The notes under the pieces: model-generated
Seen by the model: the letters and a program-made list of their open reading frames with translations, nothing else
Database searches by the model: none
What the model was told of the DNA's origin: nothing
Position numbers and translations under genes: made by a program
Assembly: GCA_037954325.1 (NCBI GenBank)
Contig: JBBMNZ010000052.1
Coordinates: 620,001 to 684,000, forward strand
DNA from: Fistularia commersonii
Taxonomy: Eukaryota; Chordata; Actinopteri; Syngnathiformes; Fistulariidae
DNA: 64,000 nucleotides
Direction of reading: 5' to 3'
Shown: one piece after another, positions 39,752 through 53,448 of the stretch
How the letters are laid out: every line of letters starts with the position of its first letter
How positions within the stretch are numbered: position 1 is the stretch's first letter

Positions 39752-42700
39752 GAATGGCTATATCTTTTGAACTTGTAGCTGGATTACACTGAATTTGACA
39801 TATATTGTGCAGAATCATTTCCTAAAAAAATATTTCAAAAGCAGAAACCAGCATGATAAAATTCATTAGTTTTCCACTCCTAATCAAAAACGCTTCAACT
39901 AAGTGATATAAGCCCTTTTTGAACGAAAGGCTATATCTTTTAAACTTGGGCTAGATTACACTGAATTTGAAATATATTGTGCAGAATCATGTCCTACACA
40001 ACATATATCAACAGCAACAACCAGCATATTGATATTCATTAGTTATTTCCGCTCCAACTCAAAAACGCTTCAACTCGGTGAGTTATGCAGTTTTTGAACA
40101 AATGGCTATATCTTTTGAAATTGTGACTGGATTGCACTGAATTTGACATATATTGTGCAGAATCAAGTTCTAAACAACATATTTCAACAGCAGAAACCAG
40201 CTTGATGAAATTCATTAGTTATTTCCACTCCTAATCAGAAACGTTTCAACTCGGTGAGATAAGCACTTTTTAACGAAAGGCTATATCTTTGGAACCTGTG
40301 ATGGGATTACACTTAAGTTGACATATATTGTGCAAAATCATGTCCTAAACAACATAAATCAACAGCAGAAACAAGCTTGATGAAATCCATTAGTTATTTC
40401 CACTCCTAATTAAAAACGCTTCAACTCGGTTAGATAAATCCTTTTTGAACGAATGGCTATATCTTTTGAACATGTTATGGGATCACACTGAATATGACAT
40501 ATATGTGCAGAATCATATCCTAAACAACATATTTCAACAGCAGAAACCAGCTTGATGAAATTCAAAAGTTATTTCCACTCCTAATCAAAAACGCTTCAAC
40601 TCCGTGAGATAAGCACTTTTTGAACGAAAGGCTATATCTTTTGATCTTGACGCTGGATTACACTGAATTTGACCTATTTTGTGTAGAATCAAGTCCTGAA
40701 CAAAATATTTCAACAGCAGAAACCAGCTTGATGAAATTCATTAGTTATTTCCACTCCTAATAAAAAAAGGTTCAACTCGGTGAGATAAGCACTTTTTAAC
40801 GAAAGGCTATATCTTTTGAACCTGTGATGGGATTACACTTAAGTTGACATATATTTTGCAAAATCATGTCTTAAACAACATAAATCAACAGCAGAAACCA
40901 GCTTGATGAATTCCATTAGTTATTTCCACTCTGAATCAAAAATGCTTCAACTCTGTGAGATAATAACTTTTTGAACGAATGGCTATATCTTTTGAACTTG
41001 TAGCTGGATTACACTGAATTTGACATATATTGTGCAGAATCATTTCCTAAAAAAATATTTCAAAAGCAGAAACCAGCATGATAAAATTCATTAGTTTTCC
41101 ACTCCTAATCAAAAACGCTTCAACTAAGTGATATAAGCCCTTTTTGAACGAAAGGCTATATCTTTTAAACTTGGGCTAGATTACACTGAATTTGAAATAT
41201 ATTGTGCAGAATCATGTCCTACACAACATATATCAACAGCAACAACCAGCATATTGATATTCATTAGTTATTTCCGCTCCAACTCAAAAACGCTTCAACT
41301 CGGTGAGTTATGCAGTTTTTGAACAAATGGCTATATCTTTTGAAATTGTGACTGGATTGCACTGAATTTGACATATATTGTGCAGAATCAAGTTCTAAAC
41401 AACATATTTCAACAGCAGAAACCAGCTTGATGAAATTCATTAGTTATTTCCACTCCTAATCAGAAACGTTTCAACTCGGTGAGATAAGCACTTTTTAACG
41501 AAAGGCTATATCTTTGGAACCTGTGATGGGATTACACTTAAGTTGACATATATTGTGCAAAATCATGTCCTAAACAACATAAATCAACAGCAGAAACCAG
41601 CTTGATGAAATCCATTAGTTATTTCCACTCCTAATTAAAAACGCTTCAACTCGGTTGGATAAGTCCTTTTTGAACGAATGGCTATATCTTTTGAACATGT
41701 TATGGGATCACACTGAATATGACATATATGTGCAGAATCATATCCTAAACAACATATTTCAACAGCAGAAACCAGCTTGATGAAATTCAAAAGTTATTTC
41801 CACTCCTAATCAAAAACGCTTCAACTCCGTGAGATAAGCACTTTTTGAACGAAAGGCTATATCTTTTGATCTTGACGCTGGATTACACTGAATTTGACCT
41901 ATTTTGTGTAGAATCAAGTCCTGAACAAAATATTTCAACAGCAGAAACCAGCTTGATGAAATTAATTAGTTATTTCCACTCCTAATAAAAAAAGGTTCAA
42001 CTCGGTGAGATAAGCACTTTTTAACGAAAGGCTATATCTTTTGAACCTGTGATGGGATTACACTTAAGTTGACATATATTTTGCAAAATCATGTCTTAAA
42101 CAACATAAATCAACAGCAGAAACCAGCTTGATGAATTCCATTAGTTATTTCCACTCTGAATCAAAAATGCTTCAACTCTGTGAGATAATAACTTTTTGAA
42201 CGAATGGCTATATCTTTTGAACTTGTAGCTGGATTACACTGAATTTGACATATATTGTGCAGAATCATTTCCTAAAAAAATATTTCAAAAGCAGAAACCA
42301 GCATGATAAAATTCATTAGTTTTCCACTCCTAATCAAAAACGCTTCAACTAAGTGATATAAGCCCTTTTTGAACGAAAGGCTATATCTTTTAAACTTGGG
42401 CTAGATTACACTGAATTTGAAATATATTGTGCAGAATCATGTCCTACACAACATATATCAACAGCAACAACCAGCATATTGATATTCATTAGTTATTTCC
42501 GCTCCAACTCAAAAACGCTTCAACTCGGTGAGTTATGCAGTTTTTGAACAAATGGCTATATCTTTTGAAATTGTGACTGGATTGCACTGAATTTGACATA
42601 TATTGTGCAGAATCAAGTTCTAAACAACATATTTCAACAGCAGAAACCAGCTTGATGAAATTCATTAGTTATTTCCACTCCTAATCAGAAACGTTTCAAC

Positions 42701-43426
42701 TCGGTGAGATAAGCACTTTTTAACGAAAGGCTATATCTTTGGAACCTGTGATGGGATTACACTTAAGTTGACATATATTGTGCAAAATCATGTCCTAAAC
42801 AACATAAATCAACAGCAGAAACCAGCTTGATGAAATCCATTAGTTATTTCCACTCCTAATTAAAAACGCTTCAACTCGGTTAGATAAGTCCTTTTTGAAC
42901 GAATGGCTATATCTTTTGAACATGTTATGGGATCACACTGAATATGACATATATGTGCAGAATCATATCCTAAACAACATATTTCAACAGCAGAAACCAG
43001 CTTGATGAAATTCAAAAGTTATTTCCACTCCTAATCAAAAACGCTTCAACTCCGTGAGATAAGCACTTTTTGAACGAAAGGCTATATCTTTTGATCTTGA
43101 CGCTGGATTACACTGAATTTGACCTATTTTGTGTAGAATCAAGTCCTGAACAAAATATTTCAACAGCAGAAACCAGCTTGATGAAATTAATTAGTTATTT
43201 CCACTCCTAATAAAAAAAGGTTCAACTCGGTGAGATAAGCACTTTTTAACGAAAGGCTATATCTTTTGAACCTGTGATGGGATTACACTTAAGTTGACAT
43301 ATATTTTGCAAAATCATGTCTTAAACAACATAAATCAACAGCAGAAACCAGCTTGATGAATTCCATTAGTTATTTCCACTCTGAATCAAAAATGCTTCAA
43401 CTCTGTGAGATAATAACTTTTTGAAC
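39752..43426 (+). repeat. Module X7 amplified: three tandem 1,225-bp copies
   Basis: The marker AGAATCATTTCCTAAAAAAA lies at 39,811, 41,036 and 42,261, exactly 1,225 bases apart. Three complete copies span about 39,752-40,976, 40,977-42,201 and 42,202-43,426. Differences are very few: AACAAGC/AACCAGC near 40,378, GATAAATCC/GATAAGTCC, and ATTCATTAG in the first copy against ATTAATTAG in copies 2 and 3 near 41,960/43,185. That last pair suggests copies 2 and 3 are each other's closest relatives. Confidence 0.93.
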
Positions 43427-45000
43427 GAATGATTATATCTTTTGAACCTATGAAGGGATTACACGGAGTTTGACAAATATTGTGCAGAATCATGTCCTAA
43501 ACAACATATTTCAACAGCAGAAACCAGCTTGATGAAATTCAAATGTTATTTCCACTACTAATCAAAAACGCTTAAACTCGGTGAGATAAGTACTTTTTGA
43601 ACGAATGGCTATATCTTTTGAACTTGTGAAGGGATTACACTGAATTTGACATATATTGTGCAGAATCATGTCTTAAACAACATAAATCAACAGCAGAAAC
43701 CAGCTTGATGAATTCCATTAGTTATTTCCACTCTGAATCAAAAATGCTTCAACTCTGTGAGATAATAACTTTTTGAACGAATGGCTATATCTTTTGAACT
43801 TGTGAAGGGATTACACTGAATTTGACATATATTGTGCAGAATCATGTCCTAAACAACAAATCTCAACAGTAGAAAACAACTTGATGAAATCCATTAGTTA
43901 TTTCCACTCCTAATCTAAAACACTTCAACTCGGTGAGAAAAGCACTTTTTGAATGAATGGCCATATATTTTGATCCTGTAGCTGGGTTACACTGAATTTG
44001 ACGTATATATTCCAGAATCATGTGCTAAAGAACATATTTCAACAGTAGAAACCAGCTTGATGAAATTCATTAGTTATTTCCATTCCGAATCAAATACGCT
44101 TCAACTCGGTGAGATAAGTACTTTTTGAACGAATGGCTATATCTTTTAAACTTGTAGCTGGATTACACTGAATTTGATATATATTGTGCAGAATCATGTC
44201 CTAAAAAAATATTTCAACAGCAGAAACCAGCATGATAAAATTCATGAGTTTTCCACTCCTAATCAAAAACGCTTCAACTCCGTGAGAAAAGAACTTTTTG
44301 AACGAATGGCTATGTCTTTTGGACTTTGGAGGGGTTTTCACTGAATTTGACATATATTGTGCAGAATCATGTCCTAAACAACATATTTCAACAGCAGAAA
44401 CCAGCTTGATGGAATTCATTAGTTATTTCCTCTCCGAATCAGAAATGCTTCAACTCGGTGAGATAAGCACTTTTTGCACGAATGGCTATATCTTTTGATC
44501 TTGTTGCTGGATTATACTGAATTTGACATATTTTGTGCAGATTATTGTCCTAAACATCATATTTCAACAGCAGAAACCAGCTTGATGAAATTCATTAGTT
44601 ATTTCCACTCCGAATCAATTACGCTTCAACTTGGTGAGATAGCACTTTTTGCACGAATGGCTATATCTTTTGAACTTGTGGCTGGATTAAACTGAATTTG
44701 ACATATATTGTGCAAAATCATGTCCTAAAAATATATTTCAACAGCAGAAACCACCATGATAAAATTCATTAGTTTTCCACTCCTAATAGAAAACGTTTCA
44801 ACTCAGTGATATAAGCCTTTTTTGAACGAAAGGCTATATCTTTTGAACTTGGGCTAGATTACACTGAATTTGAAATATATTTTGCAGAATCATGTCTTAA
44901 ACAACATATATCAACAGCAACAACCAGCATATTGATATTAATTAGTTATTTCCGCTCCAACTCAAAAACGCTTCAAATCGGTGATTTATGCAGTTTTTGA
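43427..45000 (+). repeat. Module Z, shared with 26.2-27.4 kb and 54.7-55.5 kb
   Basis: After GATTATATC and GTTTGACAAATATTG the block runs through monomers matching 26,280-27,440 at offset 17,556 from 44,201 on (GGCTATGTC with CTTTGGAGGGG, GCAGATTATTG, AAAAATATATTTC, GAACTTGGGCTAG). A version also follows the X7 copy at 54,674. Near 43,670-43,790 a monomer with GATGAATTCC and CTCTGTGAGATAATAAC copies the last X7 monomer a second time. Confidence 0.85.
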
Positions 45001-45778
45001 ACAAATGGCTATATCTTTTGAACTTGTAGCTGGATTCGCTGAATTTGACATATATTGTACAGAATCATGTCCTAAACAATATATTTCAACAGCAGAAACC
45101 AGCTTGATGAAATTCATTAGTTATTTCCACTCCCAATCAGAAACGCTTCAACATGGTCAGATAAGCACTTTTTGAATGAATGGCTATATCTTTTGGTCTT
45201 TTGATGGGATTTTTCTGAATACGTCATATATCGTGCAGAATCATATCCTGAAAAACATATTTCAACAGCAGAAACCGGCTTGATGAAATTCATTAGTTAT
45301 TTCCACACCTAATCAAAATTGCTTCAACTCGGTGAGATAAGCACTTTTTGCACGAATGGCTATATCTTTTGATCTTGTCGCTGGATTACAATGAATTTGA
45401 CATATATTGTGCAGAATCATGTCCTAAACAACATATATCAACAACAAAAACCAGCATATTGAAATTCATTAGTTATTTGCACTCCATCTCAAAAACGCTT
45501 CAACTCGGTGAGATATTAGTTTTAGAACGAATGGCTATGTCTTTTGTTCTTGTCGCTGGATTACACTGAATTTGACATATATTGTACAGTATCATGTCCT
45601 TTAAAACACCTATCAACAGCAGGCTTGTTGAAATTCAATAGTTATTTCCTTTCTTCATCAAAAACGCTTCAACTTGGTAAAATAAGTACTTTTTGAACGA
45701 ATGACTATATATTTTGAACCTGTGATGGGATTACAATGAATTTGACATATATTTTGCAGAATCATGTCCTAAACAACA
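45001..45778 (+). repeat. Segment shared with both 4,201-bp units
   Basis: This matches 57,831-58,783 and 62,032-62,984. Markers are GCTGGATTCGCTG (two bases short), CATGGTCAGATAAGC, AATACGTCATAT, GAGATATTAGTTTTAG and CAGCAGGCTTGTTG (short monomer). The copy here lacks one monomer present near 58,080-58,290: the offset changes from 12,830 to 13,006 across that point. Confidence 0.9.
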
Positions 45779-48700
45779 TATTTCAACAGTAGAAACCAAC
45801 TTGATGAAATTCATGAGTTATTTCCACTCCCAATCAAAAATGTTTCAACTCGGTGAGAAAAGCACTTTTTGAACGAATGGCTATATATTTTGATCCTGTA
45901 GCTGGGTTACATTGAATATGATACATATATTGCAGAATCATGTCCTAAACAACATATTTCAACAGTAGAAACCATCTTGATGAAATTCATTAGTTATTTC
46001 CACTCCTAATCAAAAACGCTTCAATTCGGTGAGATAAAGACTTTTTTTAACGAATGGCTATATCTTCTTAACCTGTGATGGGATTACACTGATATTGACA
46101 TATATTGTGCAAAATAATGTCCTAGACAACATATATTAACAGCAGAAACCAGAATGATGAAATTTATTAGTTATATACACTCCAACTCAAAAACGATTTA
46201 ACTCGATAAGATAAGCAGTTTTTCACCATATGGCTATATCTTTTGAACTTGTGTCTGGATTACACTGAATTTGACATATATTGTGCAGAATCATGTCCTA
46301 AACAACATGTATCAACAGCAAAAACCAACGTGGTGAAATTCATTAATTATTTCCACTCCTAATCAAAAACGCTTCAATTCGGTGATATAATAACTTTTTG
46401 AACGAATGGCTATATCTTTTGAACCTGTGATGTGATTACACTAAATTTGACATATATTGTGCAAAATCATGTCCTAAACAACATATATCAACAACATAAA
46501 CCAGCATGATGGAATTCATTAGTTATATACACTCCAACTCAAAAAAGATTTAACCTCGGTAAGATAAGCACTTTTTGACCTTATGGCTATATCTTTTGAA
46601 CTCATAGCTAGATTACACTGAATTTGAAATATATTGTGCAGAGTCATGTCCTAAACAACATATTTCAACAGCAGAAACCAGCTTGATGAAATTCATTAGT
46701 TATTTCCACTCCTAATCAAAAAACGTCTCAACTCGGTGAGATAAGCCCTTTTTGAACGAATGGCTATATCTTTTGAAATTTTGATGGGATTACACAGAAG
46801 TTGACATATTTTGTGCAAAATCATATCCTAAACAACATATTTCAACAGCAGAAACCAGCTTGATGAACTCCATTAGTTATATCCACTCCTAATCAAAAAC
46901 GCTTCAACTCGGTGAGATAAGCACTTTTTGAACGAATGGCTAAATCTTTTGAAATTTTGATGGGATTGCACTGAATAGGAGTTATATTGTGCAGAATCAT
47001 GTCCTAAACAACATATTTCAACATCAGAAACCAGCTTTATGAAATTCATTAGTTATTTCCACTCCGAATCAAAAACGCTTCAACTTGGTGAGACAAGCAC
47101 TTTTTGAACGAATGGCTATATCTATTGAACCTGTGATGTGATTCCACTAAATTTTACATGTATTGTGCTTAATCATGTCCTAAACAACATATATCAACAG
47201 CATGAACCAGAATGATGAAATTCATTAGTTATTTCCATTCCAACTCAAAAAAGATTTAACCTCGGTAAGATAAGCACTTTTTGAACGAATGGCTATTTCT
47301 TTTGAACTTGTAGCTGGATTATACTGACTTTGACATATATTGTGCAGAATCATGTCCTAAACAACATATTTCAACAGCAGAAACCAGCTTGATGAAATCC
47401 ATTAGTCATTTCCACTCAAAATCAAAATCGCTTCAACTCAGTGAGATTAGCATTTTTGACCTTATGGCTATATCTTTTGAATTTATAGCTGGATTATACT
47501 GAATTTGACATATATTGTGCAAAGTCATGTCCTAAACAACATATATCAACAGCAAAAACCAGCATATTGAAATTCATTAGTTATTTCCACTCCAACTCAA
47601 AAACGGTTCAACTCGGTGAGATAAGCAGTTTTCGAACGAATGGCTCCATTTTTGGATCTTGTCGCTGGATTACACTGAATTTGAAATTTATTGTACAAAA
47701 TCATGTCCAATACACGACTATCAACAGCAGAAACAGGCTTGGTGAAATTAATCAGTTATTTCCTCTCTTCATCAAAAACGCTTCAACTCGGTAAGATAAG
47801 CAGTTTTTGCACGAATGGCTGTATCTTTTGATATTGTCGCAGGATTACAATGAATTTGACATTTTTTTTTGTGCAGAATCATGTCCTAAACCACATATTT
47901 CAACAGCAGAAACCAGCTTGATGAAATTCATTAGTTATTTCCACTCCGAATCAAACATGCTTCACTCGGTGAGATAAGCAGTTTTTGATCGAATGGCTAT
48001 ATCTTTTGAACTTGTAACTTTGTTACACTGAATTTGACATATTTTGTGCTGAATCATGTCCTATAGAACATATTTCAACAGCAGAAACCAGCTTGATGAA
48101 ATTCATGAGTTATTTCCACTCCTAATCAAAAACGCTTCAACTCAGTGAAATAAGTTTTTGCACGACTGGCTATTTTTTTTTTATATTGTCGCTGGATTAC
48201 ACTGAATTTGACATATTTTGCGCTGAATTATGTCCTAAACAACATATTTCAACAGCAGAAACCAGCTTGATGAAGTTCATTAGTTATTTCCACTCCGAAT
48301 CAAAAACGCTTCAACCCGGAGGGATGAGCACGTTTTGAACAAATTGCTATATCCTTTGAACCTGTGATGGGCTCACACTGATTTTGACATATATTGTGCA
48401 GAATCATGTCCTACACAACGTATTTCAATAGCAGAAACCAGCTTGATGAAATTCATTAGTTACTTCCACTCCTACTGAAAAACGCTTCAAGTCGGTGAGA
48501 TAAGCACTTTTTGAACGAATGGCTATATCTTTTGAACTTGTTGCTGGATTACACTGAATTTGACATATATTGTACAGAATCATGTCCAATACAACATCTA
48601 TCAACAGCAGAAACAGGTTTGGTGAAATTAATTAGTTATTTCCTCTCTTCATCAAAAACACTTCAACTCGGTGAGATAAACACTTTTTGAACTAATGGCT

Positions 48701-49809
48701 ATATCTTTTGAACCTGTGATGGGATTACACAGAATTTGACATATTTTGTGCTGAATTATGTGCTAAACAACATATTTCAACAGCAGAAACCAGCTTGATG
48801 AAATTCTTTAGTTATTTCCACTCCTAATCAATAACGCTTCAACTCCGTGAGATAAGCACTTTTTGAACGAAAGGATATATCTTTTGATCTTCTCGCTGGA
48901 TTACACTGAATTTGACATATTTTGTTTAGAATCATGTCCTAAACAACATATTTCAAACGGCAAAAACCAGCTTGATGAAATCCATTAGTTATTTCCACTC
49001 CCAATCAAAAACGCTTCAACTCGGTCTCATAATACCGTTTTGAACGAATTGCTATATCCTTTGAACCTGTGATGGGCTCATACTGAATTTGACATATATT
49101 GTGTAGAATCATGTCCTAAACAACATATTTCAACACCAGAAACCAGCTTGATGAAATTCATTAGTTATTTCAACTCCTAATCAAAAACGTCTCAACTCGG
49201 TGAGATAAGCCCTTTTTGAACGAATGGCTTTATCTTTTGAACCTGTGATGGGATTACACTGAAGTTGACATATATTGTGTAGAATCATGTCCTAAACAAC
49301 ATATTTCAACACCAGAAACCAGCTTGATGAAATTCATTAGTTATTTCAACTCCTAATAAAAAACGTCTCAACTCGGTGAGATAAGCACTTTTTGAACGAA
49401 TGGCTGTATCTTTTGAAATTTTGATGGGATTGCAATGAATAGGACATATATTGTGCAGAATCATGTCCTAAACAACATATTTCAACAGCAGAAAACAGCT
49501 TGATGAAATTCATTAGTTTTTTCCACTCCGAATCGAAAACGCTTCAACTCGGTGAGATAAGCAGTTTTTGAACAAATGGCTATATCTTTTGATCTTCTCG
49601 CTGGATTACACTGAATTTGACATAATTTGTGCTGAATCATGTCCTATACAACATATTTCAACAGCAGAAACCAGCTTGATGAAATTCATTAGTCATTTCC
49701 ACTCAAAATCAAAAACGCTTCAACCCTATAAGATAAAAACTTTTTGAACTAATGGTTATATCTTTTGAACATGTGATGGGATTACGCTGAATTTGACATA
49801 TATTGTGCA
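45779..49809 (+). repeat. Divergent satellite stretch without large HOR copies
   Basis: About 23 monomers here differ from each other and from the flanks more than elsewhere, and I found no long-range near-identical partner. Distinctive variants are AAAAAAGATTTAACCTCGG (about 46,540 and 47,245), GACCTTATGGC, GTCCAATACA, CTCTCTTCATC, GGAGGGATGAGCACG (48,318) and two T runs (9 T at 47,862; 10 T at 48,173). One 176-bp monomer duplication is clear at about 49,101-49,390 (CAACACCAG, TTTCAACTCC). Confidence 0.8.
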
Positions 49810-50885
49810 AAATCATGTCCTAAACAACATATTTCAACAGCAGAAATCAGCTTGATGAAATTCATTAGTTATTTCCAATCCTAATCAAAAACGCTTCAAC
49901 TCGGTGAGATAAGCACTTTTTGCACGAATGGCTATATCTTTTGATCTTGTTGCTGGATTACACTGAATTTTACATTTTTTTTTGCAGAATCATGTCCTAT
50001 ACAACATATTTAAACAGCAGAAACCAACTTGATGAAATTCATTAGTTATTTCCACTCCAACTCAAAAACGATTTAACTCGGTAAGATATAGCACTTTTTG
50101 ACCTTAAGGCTATATCTTTTGAACTTGTGGCTGGATTACACTGAATTTGACATATATTGTGCAAAATCATGTCCTAAACAACATATCTCAACAGCAGAAG
50201 CCAGCTTGATGAAATTCATTAGTTATTTCCACTCCTAATCAAAAACGCTTCAACTCGGTGAGATAAAGACTTTTTGAACGAATGGCTATATCTTTTTAAC
50301 CTGTAATGGGATTACACTGAATTTGACATATATTGTGCAGAATCATGTCCTAAACAACATATTTCAACAGCAGAAATCAGCTTGATGAAATTCATTAGTT
50401 ATTTCCAATCCTAATCAAAAACGCTTCAACTCGGTGAGATAAGCACTTTTTGCACGAATGGCTATATCTTTTGATCTTGTTGCTGGATTACACTGAATTT
50501 TACATTTTTTTTTGCAGAATCATGTCCTATACAACATATTTAAACAGCAGAAACCAACTTGATGAAATTCATTAGTTATTTCCACTCCAACTCAAAAACG
50601 ATTTAACTCGGTAAGATATAGCACTTTTTGACCTTAAGGCTATATCTTTTGAACTTGTGGCTGGATTACACTGAATTTGACATATATTGTGCAAAATCAT
50701 GTCCTAAACAACATATCTCAACAGCAGAAGCCAGCTTGATGAAATTCATTAGTTATTTCCACTCCTAATCAAAAACGCTTCAACTCGGTGAGATAAAGAC
50801 TTTTTGAACGAATGGCTATATCTTTTTAACCTGTAATGGGATTACACTGAATTTGACATATATTGTGCAGAATCATGTCCTAAAC
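49810..50885 (+). repeat. Tandem duplication of a 530-bp 3-monomer unit
   Basis: The stretches at 49,811-50,340 and 50,341-50,870 read the same base for base as far as I could follow. They include CAGAAATCAGC, ACATTTTTTTTTGCAG, TATTTAAACAGCAG, GGTAAGATATAGCAC, GACCTTAAGGC and GCAGAAGCCAGC. It is the youngest-looking event inside an otherwise divergent neighbourhood. Confidence 0.93.
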
Positions 50886-53448
50886 AACATATATCAACAG
50901 AAAAAAAAAAAAATGGTGAAATTCTTTAGTTATTTCCAATCCAACTCAAACACGATTAAATTCGATAAGATAAGCAGTATTTGACCTTATGACTATATCT
51001 TTTGAACTTGTAGCTGGATTACACTGAATATGACATATATTGTGTAGAATCATGTCCGAAACGACATATATCAACAGCAAAAACCAGCATATTGAAATTC
51101 ATTAACTATTTCCGCTCCATCTCAAAAACGCTTCAACTCAGTGAGTTATGCAGTTTTAGAACAAATGGCTATATCTTTTGAACTTACGGCTGGATTACAC
51201 TGAATTTGACATATATTGTGCAGAATCATACACTTAAGAACAGATTTCAACGGCAGAAACCAGCTTGATGAAATTCATTAATTATTTCAATTCCTAATCA
51301 AAAACGCTTCAACCCGATAAGAAAAACACTTTTTGAACGAATGGCTATATCTTTTGAACCTGTGATTGGATTACACTGAAGTTGACATATATTGTGCAGA
51401 ATCATGTGCTAAAAACAAAATATTTCAAACGCAGAAACCAGCTTGATGAAATTCATTAGTTATTTCCACGCCGAATCAATTACGCTTCAACTCGTTGAGA
51501 TAAGCACTTTTTGAACGAAAGGCTATATCCTTTGAACTTGTGGCTAGATTACACTGAATTTGACATATATAGTGCAGAATCATGTCCTAAACAAAATATA
51601 TCAACAGCAAAAACCAGCATATTGAAATTCATTAGTTATTTTCGCTCCAACTCAAAAACGATTCAACTCAGTGAGTTATGCTGATTTTGAACAAATGGCT
51701 ATATCTTTTGAACTTGTGGTTGGATTACACTGAATTTGACATATATTTTGCAGAATCATGTCCTAAACAACATATTTCAACAGCAGAAACCAGCTTGATG
51801 AAATTCATTCGTTATTTCCACTCCTAATCAGAAACGTCTCAACTCGGTGAGATAATCACTTTTTAACGAATGGCTATATCTTTTAAACCTGTGATGGGAT
51901 TACACTGAAGTTGACATATATTGTGCAAAATCATGTCCTAAACAACATATATAAACAGCAGATACCAGCTTGATGAAATTCATCGGTTATTTACACTCCG
52001 AATCAAATACGCTTCAACTCGGTGAGATAAGCACTTTTTGAACGAATGGCTATGTCTTTTGGACTTTGGAGGGGTTTTCATTGAATTTGACATATATTGT
52101 GCAGAATCATGTCCTAAACAACATATTTCAACAGCAGAAACCAGCTTGATGAAATTCATTAGTTTTTTCCACTCCTAATCGGAAACGTCTCAACTCGGTG
52201 AGATAAGCATTTTTTCACGAATGGCTATATCTTTTGAACCTGTGATGGGATTACACTGAAGTTGACATATATTGTGCAAAATCATGTCCTAAACAACATA
52301 AATCAAAAGCAGAAACCAGCTTGATGAAATCCATTAGTTATTTCCACTCCTAATCAAAGACGCTTCAACTCGGTGAGATAAGCATTTTTGAACGAATGGC
52401 TATATCTTTTGAACATGTAATGGGATAACACTGAATATGACATATATTGTGCAGAATCATATCCTAAACAACATATTTCAACAGCAGAAACCAGCTTGAT
52501 GAAATTCATTAGTTATTTCCATTCCGAATCAAAAACGCTTCAACTCTGTGAGATAATCACTTTATGAACGAATGGCTATATCTTTTGAACTTGTAGCTGG
52601 ATTGCACTGAATTTGACATATTTTTTGCAGAATCATGTCCTGAACAACATATTTCAACAGCAGAAACCAGCTTGATGAAATTCATTAGTTTTTTCCACTC
52701 CGAATCAAAAACGCTTCAACTCGGTGAGATAAGTACTTTTTGAACGAATGGTTATATCTTTTGAACCTATGAAGGGATTACACTGAATTTGACTTATATT
52801 GTGCAGAATCACGTCTTAACCAACATATTTCAACAGCAACAACCAGCTTGATAAAATTCAAATGTTATTTCCACTCCTAATCAAAAACGCTTCAACCCGG
52901 TGAGATAAGTCCTTTTGAACGAATGGCTATATCTTTTGAACTTGTGAAGGGATTACACATAATTTGACATATATGGTGCAGAATCATGTCCTAAACAACA
53001 AATATCAACAGTAGAAACCAACTTGATGAAATCCATGAGTTATTTCCACTCCTAATCTAAAACGCTTCAACTCGGTGAGAAAAGCACTTTTTGAATGAAT
53101 GGCTATATATTTTGATCCTGTAAATGGGTTACACTGAATTTTACATATATATTGCAGAATCTTGTGCTAAAGAACATATTTCAACAGTAGAAACAAGCTT
53201 GATGAAATTCATTAGTTATTTCCACTCCGAATCAAATACGCTTCAACTCCGTGAGATAAGAACTTTTTGCACGAATGGCTATATCTTTTGGACTTTGGAG
53301 GGGTTTTCACTGAATTTGACATATATTGTGCAGAATCATGTTCTAAACAACATATTTCAACAGCAGAAACCAGATTGATGGAATTCATTAGTTATTTCCA
53401 CTCCTAATCAGAAATGCTTCAACTCGGTGAGATAAGCACTTTTTGAAC
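50886..53448 (+). repeat. Module Y copy 3 plus shared 8,974-unit segment
   Basis: From 50,886 the module Y series seen at 23,320 reappears, here with a run of 13 A at 50,901-50,913 where the other copy has AAAAAAACAACTTG. From about 52,300 it matches 38,600 onward at a constant offset of 13,697, including the 1,715-2,880 segment of the 8,974-bp unit. A run of small differences (CTTATATTGTGC near 52,793, GGTGCAG near 52,976) shows it is not a very recent copy. Confidence 0.87.

Noticed and set aside
47853..48185. T runs (9 at 47,862, 10 at 48,173) as possible RNA polymerase III terminators of a small RNA gene.
   Set aside because: No A/B box promoter, tRNA-like fold or other RNA gene element was recognised upstream; the runs sit at ordinary T-rich monomer positions in a diverged stretch.
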